Shown in pieces: positions 1-6,712 of a stretch of DNA of 14,332 nt (position 1 is the stretch's first letter; each line of letters starts with the position of its first letter). The stretch covers positions 1 to 14,332 of the forward strand of contig JACWAC010000013.1 in assembly GCA_014874235.1 (NCBI GenBank), given 5' to 3'. This DNA is from Thermoplasmatales archaeon. GTDB taxonomy: Archaea; Thermoplasmatota; Thermoplasmata; Thermoplasmatales; GCA-001856825. Below the pieces are notes generated by a model, which was given only the letters and a program-made list of their open reading frames with translations, was not told the origin of the DNA and searched no databases. The position numbers were made by a program, and so were the translations under genes.

Positions 1-751
1 GGCCGAGAATGACCATGGCGATTGTTGTTTCCATTATTCCGCCCGTTGCACCAGGGGAGATCAGAAGTGCAACGAAGAATGCACCTATTATGGCATACCT
101 CCAGTTCTTCAGCCAGGTCGAAGGTGGGACGAGCCCGACGTATGACAGTGAGAAAACTATCACTGGTGTTTCGAAAATTGCCCCCATTCCAGCAGTGATC
201 AGAACCACGATGGATACGAACTGCAGTATTCCGAGAGTGGGAAGGACTCCCACATCGATTGCGAAGGAATATATCAGGTTGAAAAGCACAGGTATTATCA
301 ACTTCAGTGCGAACAAGACTCCGATTATGAATAGGATCAATATTGGAATTATGGAGAAAGTGACTACCTTCCTTTCCCTCGGATAGAGTGCAGTCCTGGA
401 GAAGCCTATGATCTGGAACGCAAGTATTGGTATGATCAGAGAGATAGAAACGGCAAGAGATATGTAAACCACGCTGACCACTATGTCGAATGGTGCTACG
501 TTTATCAGAACCATCTTGTGCGGCACCAGCCCCTTTTTCATAATCTCTAGAAGCACGACAGAGAAGCTGTGATAGAAAGAAGGAAAGGGATAGAAGAGTG
601 AATAACCAAAGATTTTGAAAGGAACCGGACCCAACAGGAAGAATGCAAAGAATACTACCATGAATATGATTATAGTGACTTTAAGTCTTCCTAGAAGCTC
701 GTCTAGGTACTCGAAAAGTTTTCCTCCCAGCAGTCCAGTGCCCTGGCTCAT
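1..751 (-). CDS. tatC: Sec-independent protein translocase TatC, 3' end missing
   Basis: This is the core membrane subunit of the twin-arginine translocase, which recognises RR signal peptides and exports folded proteins. Reading leftwards from ATG at 751, 250 codons are present and the frame is still open at the window edge. The cytoplasmic N-terminus carries the LDELLGRL element near residue 16, which fits the family's LxELRxRL. Hydrophobic segments lie at about residues 24-42, 90-116, 131-156, 176-205 and 218-238, and a sixth is just beginning. The motif FETPV (Glu194) matches the conserved FE.PV of TatC, and the following GLVPPSTWLKNWRYAI fits the fourth-to-fifth helix loop. TatA is not in view. 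The start is set by AAAGGTAAG just upstream, a weak Shine-Dalgarno, and by fit to family length. The gene diverges from pyrF. The family call is confident although only characteristic motifs were available. Confidence 0.88.
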   Translation of the reverse strand, partial: MSQGTGLLGGKLFEYLDELLGRLKVTIIIFMVVFFAFFLLGPVPFKIFGYSLFYPFPSFYHSFSVVLLEIMKKGLVPHKMVLINVAPFDIVVSVVYISLAVSISLIIPILAFQIIGFSRTALYPRERKVVTFSIIPILILFIIGVLFALKLIIPVLFNLIYSFAIDVGVLPTLGILQFVSIVVLITAGMGAIFETPVIVFSLSYVGLVPPSTWLKNWRYAIIGAFFVALLISPGATGGIMETTIAMVILG

Positions 752-788
752 CTTACCTTTCTCAGAAGGACATTTGAAGCTACTAAAA

Positions 789-805
789 TAATTATCGCAT
801 AATTA
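789..805. promoter_or_regulatory. 17-base perfect palindrome in the tatC/pyrF divergent region
   Basis: The arms TAATTAT and ATAATTA are perfect inverted repeats around CGC. The site lies 38 bases before tatC and 70 before pyrF, so it could be an operator or part of the tatC promoter. It is AT-rich, so chance is possible. Confidence 0.3.
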
Positions 806-842
806 AGGCCATCAGCTAGTTTTTATTTTGGAATATACAAAC

Positions 843-852
843 AATATTTTAT
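843..852 (+). promoter_or_regulatory. TATA-like box of the pyrF-acnX cluster
   Basis: AATATTTTAT is centred about 27 bases before the ATG at 875. That spacing predicts transcription starting at or next to the ATG, as in a leaderless transcript. It also argues against the in-frame TTG at 854 as start. Confidence 0.5.
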
Positions 853-874
853 TTTGAGACAACATACTCTGCAG

Positions 875-1492
875 ATGGAAAGTAACATAATTCTTGCACT
901 GGATGTTGAGGACGTCACCAAGGCGTTGCGGATTGCTGAAGAAGTCTCGGAATTTGTGAAGGCATTCAAGGTGGGGTATCCGTTGATTCTTGGCAGCGGA
1001 GTGAAAATTATAAAGGATGTATCTAAGTTTGGGGAAGTTATAGTGGACATCAAGATTGCAGACATCCCTGATGTGTCAAAGAATGTGGCCAGAATATTGT
1101 CATCCCAGGGGGCGGATGGAGTGATTGTTCAAGGGTTCGTTGGAAGAGATGTTGTGAGAGAAGTGAGGAAAGAAGCTAAGCACCTCTACGTGGTGGCTGA
1201 AATGTCTCATCCGGGGAACGCAGATTACATATCTGAGTCATCAGAAAGAATCGCTCTGATGGCAAAGGAAGAAGGGGCGGATGGAATAGTGGCACCTGCA
1301 ACTCACCCGAAAAGAATAAGAGCGTTGAAACAGATTTCCGGACTCAAAGTACTCTCTCCTGGAGTTGGAACTCAGGGAGGTAGTTACAGAGAAGCGATGG
1401 AAAGCGGAGCTGACTACCTGATTATAGGTAGGAGCATCTTTATGTCGCCTGACCCGAAACACAAGATTGAAGAAATACTGTCGCAAGGGTGA
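875..1492 (+). CDS. pyrF: Orotidine 5'-phosphate decarboxylase
   Basis: This enzyme catalyses the last step of UMP synthesis, OMP to UMP plus CO2, in the cytoplasm. The 205-residue product is of usual archaeal length. It shows the N-terminal strand ILALDV with Asp10, Lys32 in the second strand, the catalytic D-x-K-x-x-D array DIKIAD at residues 58-63, and the phosphate-binding PGVGTQGG at 162-169 followed by IIGRSI. I chose ATG 875 over the TTG seven codons upstream because the protein then begins right before the conserved first strand and a TATA-like box sits at the right distance. The stop codon overlaps the GTG of the AcnX large subunit (GTGA), so the genes are probably co-transcribed and translationally coupled. 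No other pyrimidine gene is nearby. Confidence 0.95.
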   Translation: MESNIILALDVEDVTKALRIAEEVSEFVKAFKVGYPLILGSGVKIIKDVSKFGEVIVDIKIADIPDVSKNVARILSSQGADGVIVQGFVGRDVVREVRKEAKHLYVVAEMSHPGNADYISESSERIALMAKEEGADGIVAPATHPKRIRALKQISGLKVLSPGVGTQGGSYREAMESGADYLIIGRSIFMSPDPKHKIEEILSQG

Positions 1493-2670
1493 AGCAATTG
1501 CAACTCACCAGAGAAGAGGAGAGGATATTTGACGGGGAGATGGGAGAAGCACAGAAAATTGCCATAAGACTGCTCAGCTCGCTGGGAGACCTGGGAGAGG
1601 CGGACAGACTGATACCTATCAAGTCGGCCCACATATCCGGAGTATCCTACAAGAACGTGGGGGAGGGGGGCATACAGTTCCTGAGGAAAATTTCCCACAG
1701 GGTATCGGTACCCACTTCCTTGAATCCGTTAGGGTTCGACATCGAAAATGGAGGACCGGTAGACATAGACGAGAATTTCCACACGAAACAGATGGAGATT
1801 GTTGAAATCTATAAGAAAATGGGCGTGATGGACAGTTTCACCTGCACCCCGTACTACTATTATAACGAACCGAAGTTCGGTGATCACATTTCGTGGGCAG
1901 AAAGTTCCGCGATTATATACGTCAATTCCCTGATAGGTGCAAGAACGAACCGAGAGAGCGGTCCATCTGCGCTTGCATCGGCGATAATAGGTAAAACACC
2001 TGACCACGGACTCCACCGGGATGATGGGAGAAAAGCATCCGTTGTCGTAGGTGTGAAAGAACCACTCGACTATACGAGATTCGCCGCACTCGGCCTTTAT
2101 CTTGGACCGAAGTTGAACAGGAAAATTCCAATAGTCAAGGGACAAAAGAAGGCAAAGGACATTGACCTGAAGGCATTCTCCGCGGCACTTTCTGCGACGT
2201 CCTCCATCCCTATGTTTCACGTCGATGGAGTTACCAGAGAGACGGAGCTGGTTTCTGATTCTCCTGAAGAGATGAGCGTGGGGAAGGAAGAAATTGACGA
2301 GACGATCGGAAAGAATTCCGCGCAGCAGGAACCGGAACTGATTGCCATCGGATGCCCACACCTATCGTCCGAAGAGCTTGATTACATAGCAAAGCTTGTG
2401 AAGGGAAAGAAGAAGATTGGACCAGACCTTTACCTTTTCACTTCGAGAGAGGTTAAAGCCAATTCACGGGCTGCCGTCAAGGAGATAGAAGATTTTGGTG
2501 GAAAGGTATTCTCCGACACCTGCATGGTGGTATCTCCACTGAGCAATAAGTATGGTAGCACGGGTACAAATTCAGGAAAGGCCACTTTTTACCTTCCGCT
2601 TAAGGGATACGGCAACCAGAAAGTGGCATTCATGGGTATAATGGACCTGTTAAGGTGGGTGATAGCGTGA
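1489..2670 (+). CDS. AcnX large subunit, probable phosphomevalonate dehydratase large subunit
   Basis: This is the large (DUF521) subunit of an aconitase-X enzyme. In archaea with separate large and small genes, the characterised activity is dehydration of 5-phosphomevalonate to trans-anhydromevalonate phosphate in the modified mevalonate pathway. Visible hallmarks are SAHISGVSYKNVGEGG near residues 46-61 and three cysteines in conserved settings, Cys119 (FTCTPY), Cys289 (GCPHLS) and Cys345 (DTCMVVSPL), which are the expected ligands of an iron-sulfur cluster. The length of 393 residues is normal. The GTG start overlaps the pyrF stop and gives an N-terminus typical of the family (LTREEERIFDGE). 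The stop overlaps the small subunit's GTG. Fused AcnX enzymes in bacteria act on hydroxyproline instead. The substrate is therefore inferred from the archaeal split form, and the partner decarboxylase is not in view. Confidence 0.88.
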   Translation: MKQLQLTREEERIFDGEMGEAQKIAIRLLSSLGDLGEADRLIPIKSAHISGVSYKNVGEGGIQFLRKISHRVSVPTSLNPLGFDIENGGPVDIDENFHTKQMEIVEIYKKMGVMDSFTCTPYYYYNEPKFGDHISWAESSAIIYVNSLIGARTNRESGPSALASAIIGKTPDHGLHRDDGRKASVVVGVKEPLDYTRFAALGLYLGPKLNRKIPIVKGQKKAKDIDLKAFSAALSATSSIPMFHVDGVTRETELVSDSPEEMSVGKEEIDETIGKNSAQQEPELIAIGCPHLSSEELDYIAKLVKGKKKIGPDLYLFTSREVKANSRAAVKEIEDFGGKVFSDTCMVVSPLSNKYGSTGTNSGKATFYLPLKGYGNQKVAFMGIMDLLRWVIA

Positions 2671-3446
2671 TCAAAGGTAGAGGCTTATCACCGGGAAAAG
2701 CCACAGCGGAGGTAGCGGTTTGCGACCAACTCATCTCTCCTCTGGGCGAGATAAGCAGAGAGGGATTCATAACAAGTGGACCGTGTGAAAACACGGGAAT
2801 TACCGGTAAAATTCTTGCTTTCAAGGGAGGGAGAGGTTCCACCGTCGGTTCCTACACCTTCCTGGAACTCAAGAGCAGGAATATCGCTCCAGCGGGCCTG
2901 ATAAACGAGGCTGCAGAGCAAATGGTCGTCACTGGAGCAATAATTTCGGACATTCCTATGGTAGACAGAGTGCCTCTTGATATTTTCTCCAATGGAGATA
3001 GAATCTCCATAGACGGTACGTCAGGAGAGCTATCAATTTCAAACGTAACAGAAAAGAAGGTTGCAACCGTCTATCTTGTGCACGATGGAAAACTTCTCCT
3101 CCTGAAGAGGTCTGAAAGTTCCACATCATATCCCGGACAATACAGCGGAATTTCGGGGTACATTGAGGAGGGAGAGACTCCAGAGGAGACTGCACGAAGA
3201 GAAATGATCGAAGAATGCGGAATCTATGAAGCTTCGTTGAAGCACCTGGGCAGGGAAATCTACGTTAGAAGCGACGGAATTCTCTATGAAATAACACCAA
3301 TGATTATGGAAACGAAATCCAATGAAGTTAAGTTGAACGAAGAGAATTCCAATTACGTGTGGGTCGATTCAGAGAAACTCCAGACATACGCTACGGTACC
3401 AAAATTCAAGCAGACTTTTGAACTTCTCATCGCCTCCTCCCAATAG
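2667..3446 (+). CDS. AcnX small subunit fused to a C-terminal Nudix hydrolase domain
   Basis: Residues 1 to about 126 form the AcnX small (DUF126) subunit, with the family's core GGRGSTVGSY at 54-63, the AP..LIN segment, and GAIISDIPMVDR at 90-101 ending in GDRISID. This part should pair with the large subunit encoded just upstream. From about residue 131 a full Nudix domain follows, with the box G-x5-E-x7-R-E-M-x-E-E-x-G-I at 164-186 complete, including the metal-binding glutamates 182 and 183. Stand-alone small subunits are about 130-140 residues, so the 259-residue product is a true two-domain fusion in one open frame with almost no linker. The Nudix substrate cannot be read from sequence. 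It lacks the look of type 1 isopentenyl diphosphate isomerase. I chose GTG 2667 (GTGA overlap) over GTG 2655, because MIKGRGLSPGKA fits family N-termini. Confidence 0.87.
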   Translation: MIKGRGLSPGKATAEVAVCDQLISPLGEISREGFITSGPCENTGITGKILAFKGGRGSTVGSYTFLELKSRNIAPAGLINEAAEQMVVTGAIISDIPMVDRVPLDIFSNGDRISIDGTSGELSISNVTEKKVATVYLVHDGKLLLLKRSESSTSYPGQYSGISGYIEEGETPEETARREMIEECGIYEASLKHLGREIYVRSDGILYEITPMIMETKSNEVKLNEENSNYVWVDSEKLQTYATVPKFKQTFELLIASSQ

Positions 3447-3510
3447 TTATGGCGTTCTTTCTCGTTTGAGTTCTGTTCTATAGAAAGCCAATATTCCCTG
3501 AAATACAGTA

Positions 3511-3518
3511 TTTATATA
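3511..3518 (+). promoter_or_regulatory. TATA box of asnS
   Basis: TTTATATA is a textbook archaeal TATA box centred about 24 bases before the ATG at 3538, with no Shine-Dalgarno between them. It predicts a leaderless transcript starting at the ATG. Confidence 0.65.
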
Positions 3519-3537
3519 GAGATAAATTAGGGTCTCT

Positions 3538-4824
3538 ATGCACATCAGGGATATCCTGAACGACAGTCACGTAGATTCAGTGGTGAAGGCAAGGGGCTGG
3601 GTCTACAGGTCGAGGGAATCGGGACGACTCATCTTCATTGTCGTCAGAGATTCGACGGGCATCGTTCAGGTCGTCGTGGAGAAAGGAGCCGTTTCTCAGG
3701 AAGAGTTTGAGATCGCAAAGAAGGCCTCCATAGAGAGCTCCATAGAGGTTGAGGGCAAATGTTCGAAAGAGCCTAAGGCGGTTACAGGGTATGAGATTCA
3801 TGCGAGTAGAATCAAGATTTACCAGATTGCAGAGAATTTTCCCATCACCAAGGACAAGAGCGATGAGTTTTTGTTGGATATAAGACACCTCTGGCTCCGG
3901 AGCAGAGAAATGACTGCCATTATGAAAATGAGAGAGACGGTCCTAGATTCTATAAGGGGTTACATGAAGGAGAATGACTACCACGAAGTTCAGCCACCGA
4001 TGTTTGTCGGGGGAATGGTGGAGGGCGGTTCCACTCTTTTCGAAGTTCCATACTTCGGCGAGAAAGCATACCTCACACAATCTTCACAGTTCTACCTAGA
4101 GGCGTTTATGTATTCACTAGAAAATGTCTTTACAATTTCTCCTTCATTCAGAGCGGAAAAATCAAGGACGAGGAGGCACGTCACCGAGTTCACCCACTAT
4201 GAAGCAGAAGCGGCATGGGTCGGAAATCAGGAGATGATGAACCTCGAAGAGGATATGATAATATACATCGCGCGGCAACTCTTGAGTTCAAACAGGGATG
4301 AACTGGAGGTCGTGAAGAGAGACATTGACAAGGTAAGGGCTGTTGAAAAGCCATTCTACAGATATCGATACGAAAAAGTCATTGAAATCGGAAGACAGAA
4401 GGGTCTGCAATTGAGCGATGCGTCAGATCTTGGGGAAAAAGAGGAGAGAACCATCACGGAAGATTTTGATAAACCGATGTTCGTCTACAACTTTCCGACC
4501 CAACTCAAACCGTTCTACCACAGGCCGGATCCGGAAGATACATCACACGTACTCAACCACGATGTCCTGGCACCTGAGGGGTATGGAGAAGTGATCGGGG
4601 GAGGTGAGAGAATCTGGAACAAGGACGAATTGATAGGCAGGATGAAAGAGGAGAACCTCAATCCTGAAGACTACCAATGGTACGTCGATCTGAGAAGCTT
4701 TGGAAGCGTTCCTCATTCGGGATTTGGACTTGGAGTCGATAGGCTCTTGACATGGCTCGCTGGCCTTGATCACATTAACAAGGCGATACCGTTCCCAAGA
4801 ACAATCAGGAGACTCAGACCATAG
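3538..4824 (+). CDS. asnS: Asparaginyl-tRNA synthetase
   Basis: This class IIb enzyme charges tRNA-Asn with asparagine using ATP. The 428 residues show an N-terminal OB-fold anticodon-binding domain at about 15-100 (ARGWVYRSRESGRLIFIVVRD), then the catalytic domain. There EGGSTLFEVPYF begins at 162, class II motif 2 is FRAEKSRTRRHVTEF at 204-218, and motif 3 is GFGLGVDRL at 395-403, ending in PFPRTIRRLRP. The wording of motif 2 (SRTRRH followed by TEF.H.EAE.AW), APEGYGEVIGGGERI and DLRSFGSVPHSG are AsnRS-like. Archaeal AspRS has AEEHNTTRH at motif 2 instead. Confusion between the two is the main alternative, and I consider it unlikely. A TATA box at leaderless distance fixes the start. An own AsnRS suggests that direct charging supplies Asn-tRNA. 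Confidence 0.92.
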   Translation: MHIRDILNDSHVDSVVKARGWVYRSRESGRLIFIVVRDSTGIVQVVVEKGAVSQEEFEIAKKASIESSIEVEGKCSKEPKAVTGYEIHASRIKIYQIAENFPITKDKSDEFLLDIRHLWLRSREMTAIMKMRETVLDSIRGYMKENDYHEVQPPMFVGGMVEGGSTLFEVPYFGEKAYLTQSSQFYLEAFMYSLENVFTISPSFRAEKSRTRRHVTEFTHYEAEAAWVGNQEMMNLEEDMIIYIARQLLSSNRDELEVVKRDIDKVRAVEKPFYRYRYEKVIEIGRQKGLQLSDASDLGEKEERTITEDFDKPMFVYNFPTQLKPFYHRPDPEDTSHVLNHDVLAPEGYGEVIGGGERIWNKDELIGRMKEENLNPEDYQWYVDLRSFGSVPHSGFGLGVDRLLTWLAGLDHINKAIPFPRTIRRLRP

Positions 4825-4922
4825 AAACCGATTCTACTAAGCGGAGGAATACCAGTAACATTCGAAATGTGTCCCAGATAGAATCCTGAAGGAAGCCAAA
4901 AGTAGCAGAGAACGTCTAACAT

Positions 4923-4931
4923 AATTTTTAT
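4923..4931 (+). promoter_or_regulatory. TATA-like box of the eight-cysteine gene
   Basis: AATTTTTAT is centred about 26 bases before GTG 4953, again at leaderless spacing. It supports transcription independent of asnS. Confidence 0.45.
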
Positions 4932-4952
4932 TCAAGCTACTTATTAACTTAG

Positions 4953-5201
4953 GTGCGATGCATTTTCTCTGACCTGAAAGACGTATGTCATTATAAGTAT
5001 CCAGGTTACAGATGCATTCAAGAAGAATGCGACGTCTGGGGTCACTTCAATGCACTCGAGAATGAGTGTGTATACCTGGACACTCACGGGTGTTCTAAAC
5101 TCAACCTCCTAGCATGCAAGGGAAAAGACAACTGCGTTTTCTTCAGGGAATATTTTGAATCACCGGCTGAAATTCCAAAGGTTGTCGAAAGGACAAAATA
5201 A
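4953..5201 (+). CDS. Unknown small cysteine-rich protein
   Basis: I do not recognise this 82-residue protein. It has eight cysteines, at positions 3, 12, 21, 26, 39, 47, 55 and 61, roughly evenly spaced and mixed with aromatic and acidic residues. There is no signal peptide or membrane segment, so it is probably cytoplasmic. Such a pattern could bind two zinc ions or an iron-sulfur cluster, though the spacings do not form plain CxxC ribbons. GTG 4953 is the start, since it follows a TATA-like box at leaderless distance and Cys3 would be lost with later starts. Its stop lies inside the TATA-like box of the NMD3 gene, so the two genes abut with separate promoters. The even codon use and tight fit between neighbours support a real gene. 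Confidence 0.7.
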   Translation: MRCIFSDLKDVCHYKYPGYRCIQEECDVWGHFNALENECVYLDTHGCSKLNLLACKGKDNCVFFREYFESPAEIPKVVERTK

Positions 5202-5206
5202 TTTTA
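5198..5206 (+). promoter_or_regulatory. TATA-like box of nmd3
   Basis: ATAATTTTA overlaps the stop codon of the preceding gene. Its centre lies 23 bases before GTA 5225 and 26 before ACG 5228, so the predicted transcript begins right at the first NMD3 codons. Confidence 0.45.
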
Positions 5207-5224
5207 GCCAAGTAGTCATAGACT

Positions 5225-6199
5225 GTAACGAAGTGCATAGTCTGCGGCAAGGAAGTTGATAGGTCGACTATCATTTGCGAAGATTGCAAAAAGGGTAGTG
5301 TTACTGAGGGCTATGTCAAATCCGTCAAAGTAAAGAAGTGCCCCAACTGTGGATCTGTCTTCATTGGACAGTGGTCTGAAAAAGCAATCAAAGAGAAGGA
5401 CGTCATAAATTCAGTTATCGGGACAGTTTTTGGTTTGCGTGATGCAACATTTGACGTAAGCGGCGACGAATACAACAGAAAGGTTTCTTTCGAAGGAATT
5501 TCCGAAAGGAACGGAGAGGATAGGAAGGGCCAATTCTTCCTACAAACTTCCCCCTCCACTTGCCCGGTCTGCGCAAAGAAGCTGGGCAATTATTATGAGG
5601 CAATTCTTCAGCTGAGAGGGGAGAAGGGACAACTTCTGGATTCTATCCTCAGCCAGCTCCTTGAGGAGGTTGAAAATGCGCCTTCAAGGGATGTGTTTCT
5701 TACAAAAATGGACAGAAAAAAGGAGGGGTATGATCTTTTACTGTCCGATAAGCAGTACACTCGCTCGATTGCCAGGAGAGCGATTGACCACTACGGTGGA
5801 ACCTTCAAGGAAACATCTCACTTGGTGGGCATGAAAGAGGGAAGTGAACTCTATAGGATTACGGTCTCAATTCGTATACCCAACTTCCAGAAATCCGACG
5901 TGCTCAGCGTTGATAAGAATCTCTACCTCGTAGTTTCCATTAGGGCCGACGTCGTGACTCTGCTCAATTTCAGAACAAGATCCAGGGAAAAGAAAAAGCT
6001 CCAGGATCTGGAGGGCTATTCTGTTTACAAAGGGGGAGAGACCGTTAAGGAGGTGGATGTTTTGTACAGGCAAGGAGATACCGCGTATATACTCGATCCG
6101 TTCGATTTCAAAGAGAAACCTGTGGTCGATGTCAAAGGCAAGGGAAAGATTAAAGTAATCAAAGTAGAAGACGAAATATTCGTCGTTCCCCCGCTGTGA
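5225..6199 (+). CDS. NMD3 homologue, with a non-canonical start codon
   Basis: This is the archaeal homologue of NMD3, the eukaryotic 60S-subunit adaptor; in archaea a role in large-subunit maturation is inferred. From 5225 the frame encodes 324 residues. Zinc-finger pairs sit at Cys4/Cys7, Cys18/Cys21, Cys39/Cys42 and Cys113/Cys116, followed by the signature YYEAILQLRG. Further on come GGTFKETSHLVG, the YRITVSIRIP segment and a beta-rich C-terminus. All of this fits the family. The problem is the start: an in-frame TAG at 5219-5221 is followed by ACT, GTA, ACG, AAG, TGC, and no ATG, GTG or TTG occurs until TTG 5435, which would remove six of the eight cysteines. A TATA-like box places the transcript start at about 5225, so GTA or ACG may initiate, or one base is wrong or mutated. 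The identity is firm, and the exact start is not. Confidence 0.85.
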   Translation, partial: VTKCIVCGKEVDRSTIICEDCKKGSVTEGYVKSVKVKKCPNCGSVFIGQWSEKAIKEKDVINSVIGTVFGLRDATFDVSGDEYNRKVSFEGISERNGEDRKGQFFLQTSPSTCPVCAKKLGNYYEAILQLRGEKGQLLDSILSQLLEEVENAPSRDVFLTKMDRKKEGYDLLLSDKQYTRSIARRAIDHYGGTFKETSHLVGMKEGSELYRITVSIRIPNFQKSDVLSVDKNLYLVVSIRADVVTLLNFRTRSREKKKLQDLEGYSVYKGGETVKEVDVLYRQGDTAYILDPFDFKEKPVVDVKGKGKIKVIKVEDEIFVVPPL

Positions 6200-6264
6200 C
6201 GAAATCAATAATCAAGGGAATCCCGACAGACATTTTGCAATTCATGGCATTTAACGTGCAAGAA

Positions 6265-6273
6265 ATCTTAAAT
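6265..6273 (+). promoter_or_regulatory. Possible TATA-like box of the small membrane protein gene
   Basis: ATCTTAAAT is centred about 27 bases before GTG 6296. It is a weaker match than the asnS box, but the spacing is the same as for other genes here. Confidence 0.35.
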
Positions 6274-6295
6274 CACAATTCCAGATGATTGTCAA

Positions 6296-6676
6296 GTGAG
6301 CATTGATTCTATAGGTAACATTTCGCAGATAATTGCAGCACTAATCGCACTGATGGTGCTGTGGATCGTGGCATCTATACCACTCTACTTTGCGTCTAAG
6401 GTTATTGTCCATGACCGATCCGAGTTCAGTAGAGCCTTGGCTGCAACGTTAGCGGCCGCCGTGGTTTTCGTGCTATTTTCCATTCTGTTAGGTCTGCTGA
6501 TTCCTGTTCTCGGAACGCTAATAGGGTTCATACTGATTTTGCTAATACTGATGACAATCTATCAGATAGGTCTAATCAGGTCTTTCATTTTGGCAATAAT
6601 GACGTTCATAGTCTTTCTTGTGTTATCGGTACTTCTTGCGCTGTTAGGACTGGCGATTCACGTCATCCTCTATTAG
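6296..6676 (+). CDS. Small four-helix membrane protein of unknown function
   Basis: This 126-residue protein is almost entirely hydrophobic. Likely membrane segments are residues 11-33, 48-65, 68-90 and 94-124, with one short polar loop at 35-47 (SKVIVHDRSEFSR). It has no cysteine, no obvious catalytic or ion-binding motif, and no cleavable signal. I do not recognise a family. It starts at GTG 6296, chosen from the TATA-like spacing. A short ATG-led frame just upstream (6285) stops after four codons and is not used. The gene is convergent with ileS, separated by only 36 bases, and follows NMD3 by about 96 bases with its own probable promoter. A real gene is likely because the frame is long for so compact a gap and no better frame competes. 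Confidence 0.75.
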   Translation: MSIDSIGNISQIIAALIALMVLWIVASIPLYFASKVIVHDRSEFSRALAATLAAAVVFVLFSILLGLLIPVLGTLIGFILILLILMTIYQIGLIRSFILAIMTFIVFLVLSVLLALLGLAIHVILY

Positions 6677-6712
6677 TTGATTGAAAGAGAAACTGTCCTC
6701 GGATTCAACGAG

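Noticed and set aside
9..386. Open frame of 125 codons on the plus strand
   Set aside because: It is antisense to tatC, which has the FETPV motif and membrane segments in the opposite direction.
1729..2361. Open frame of 210 codons on the minus strand
   Set aside because: It is antisense to the AcnX large subunit, whose motifs are clear. The translation is low-complexity and unlike a protein family.
3538..4824. Aspartyl-tRNA synthetase as identity of this gene
   Set aside because: Motif 2 and the GGGERI and C-terminal segments follow the AsnRS pattern (FRAEKSRTRRH) instead of the archaeal AspRS pattern.
4825..4952. Possible RNA gene between asnS and the eight-cysteine gene
   Set aside because: No tRNA cloverleaf, box motif or strong hairpin could be seen in this 128-base gap. 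Only the TATA-like box near its end is supported.
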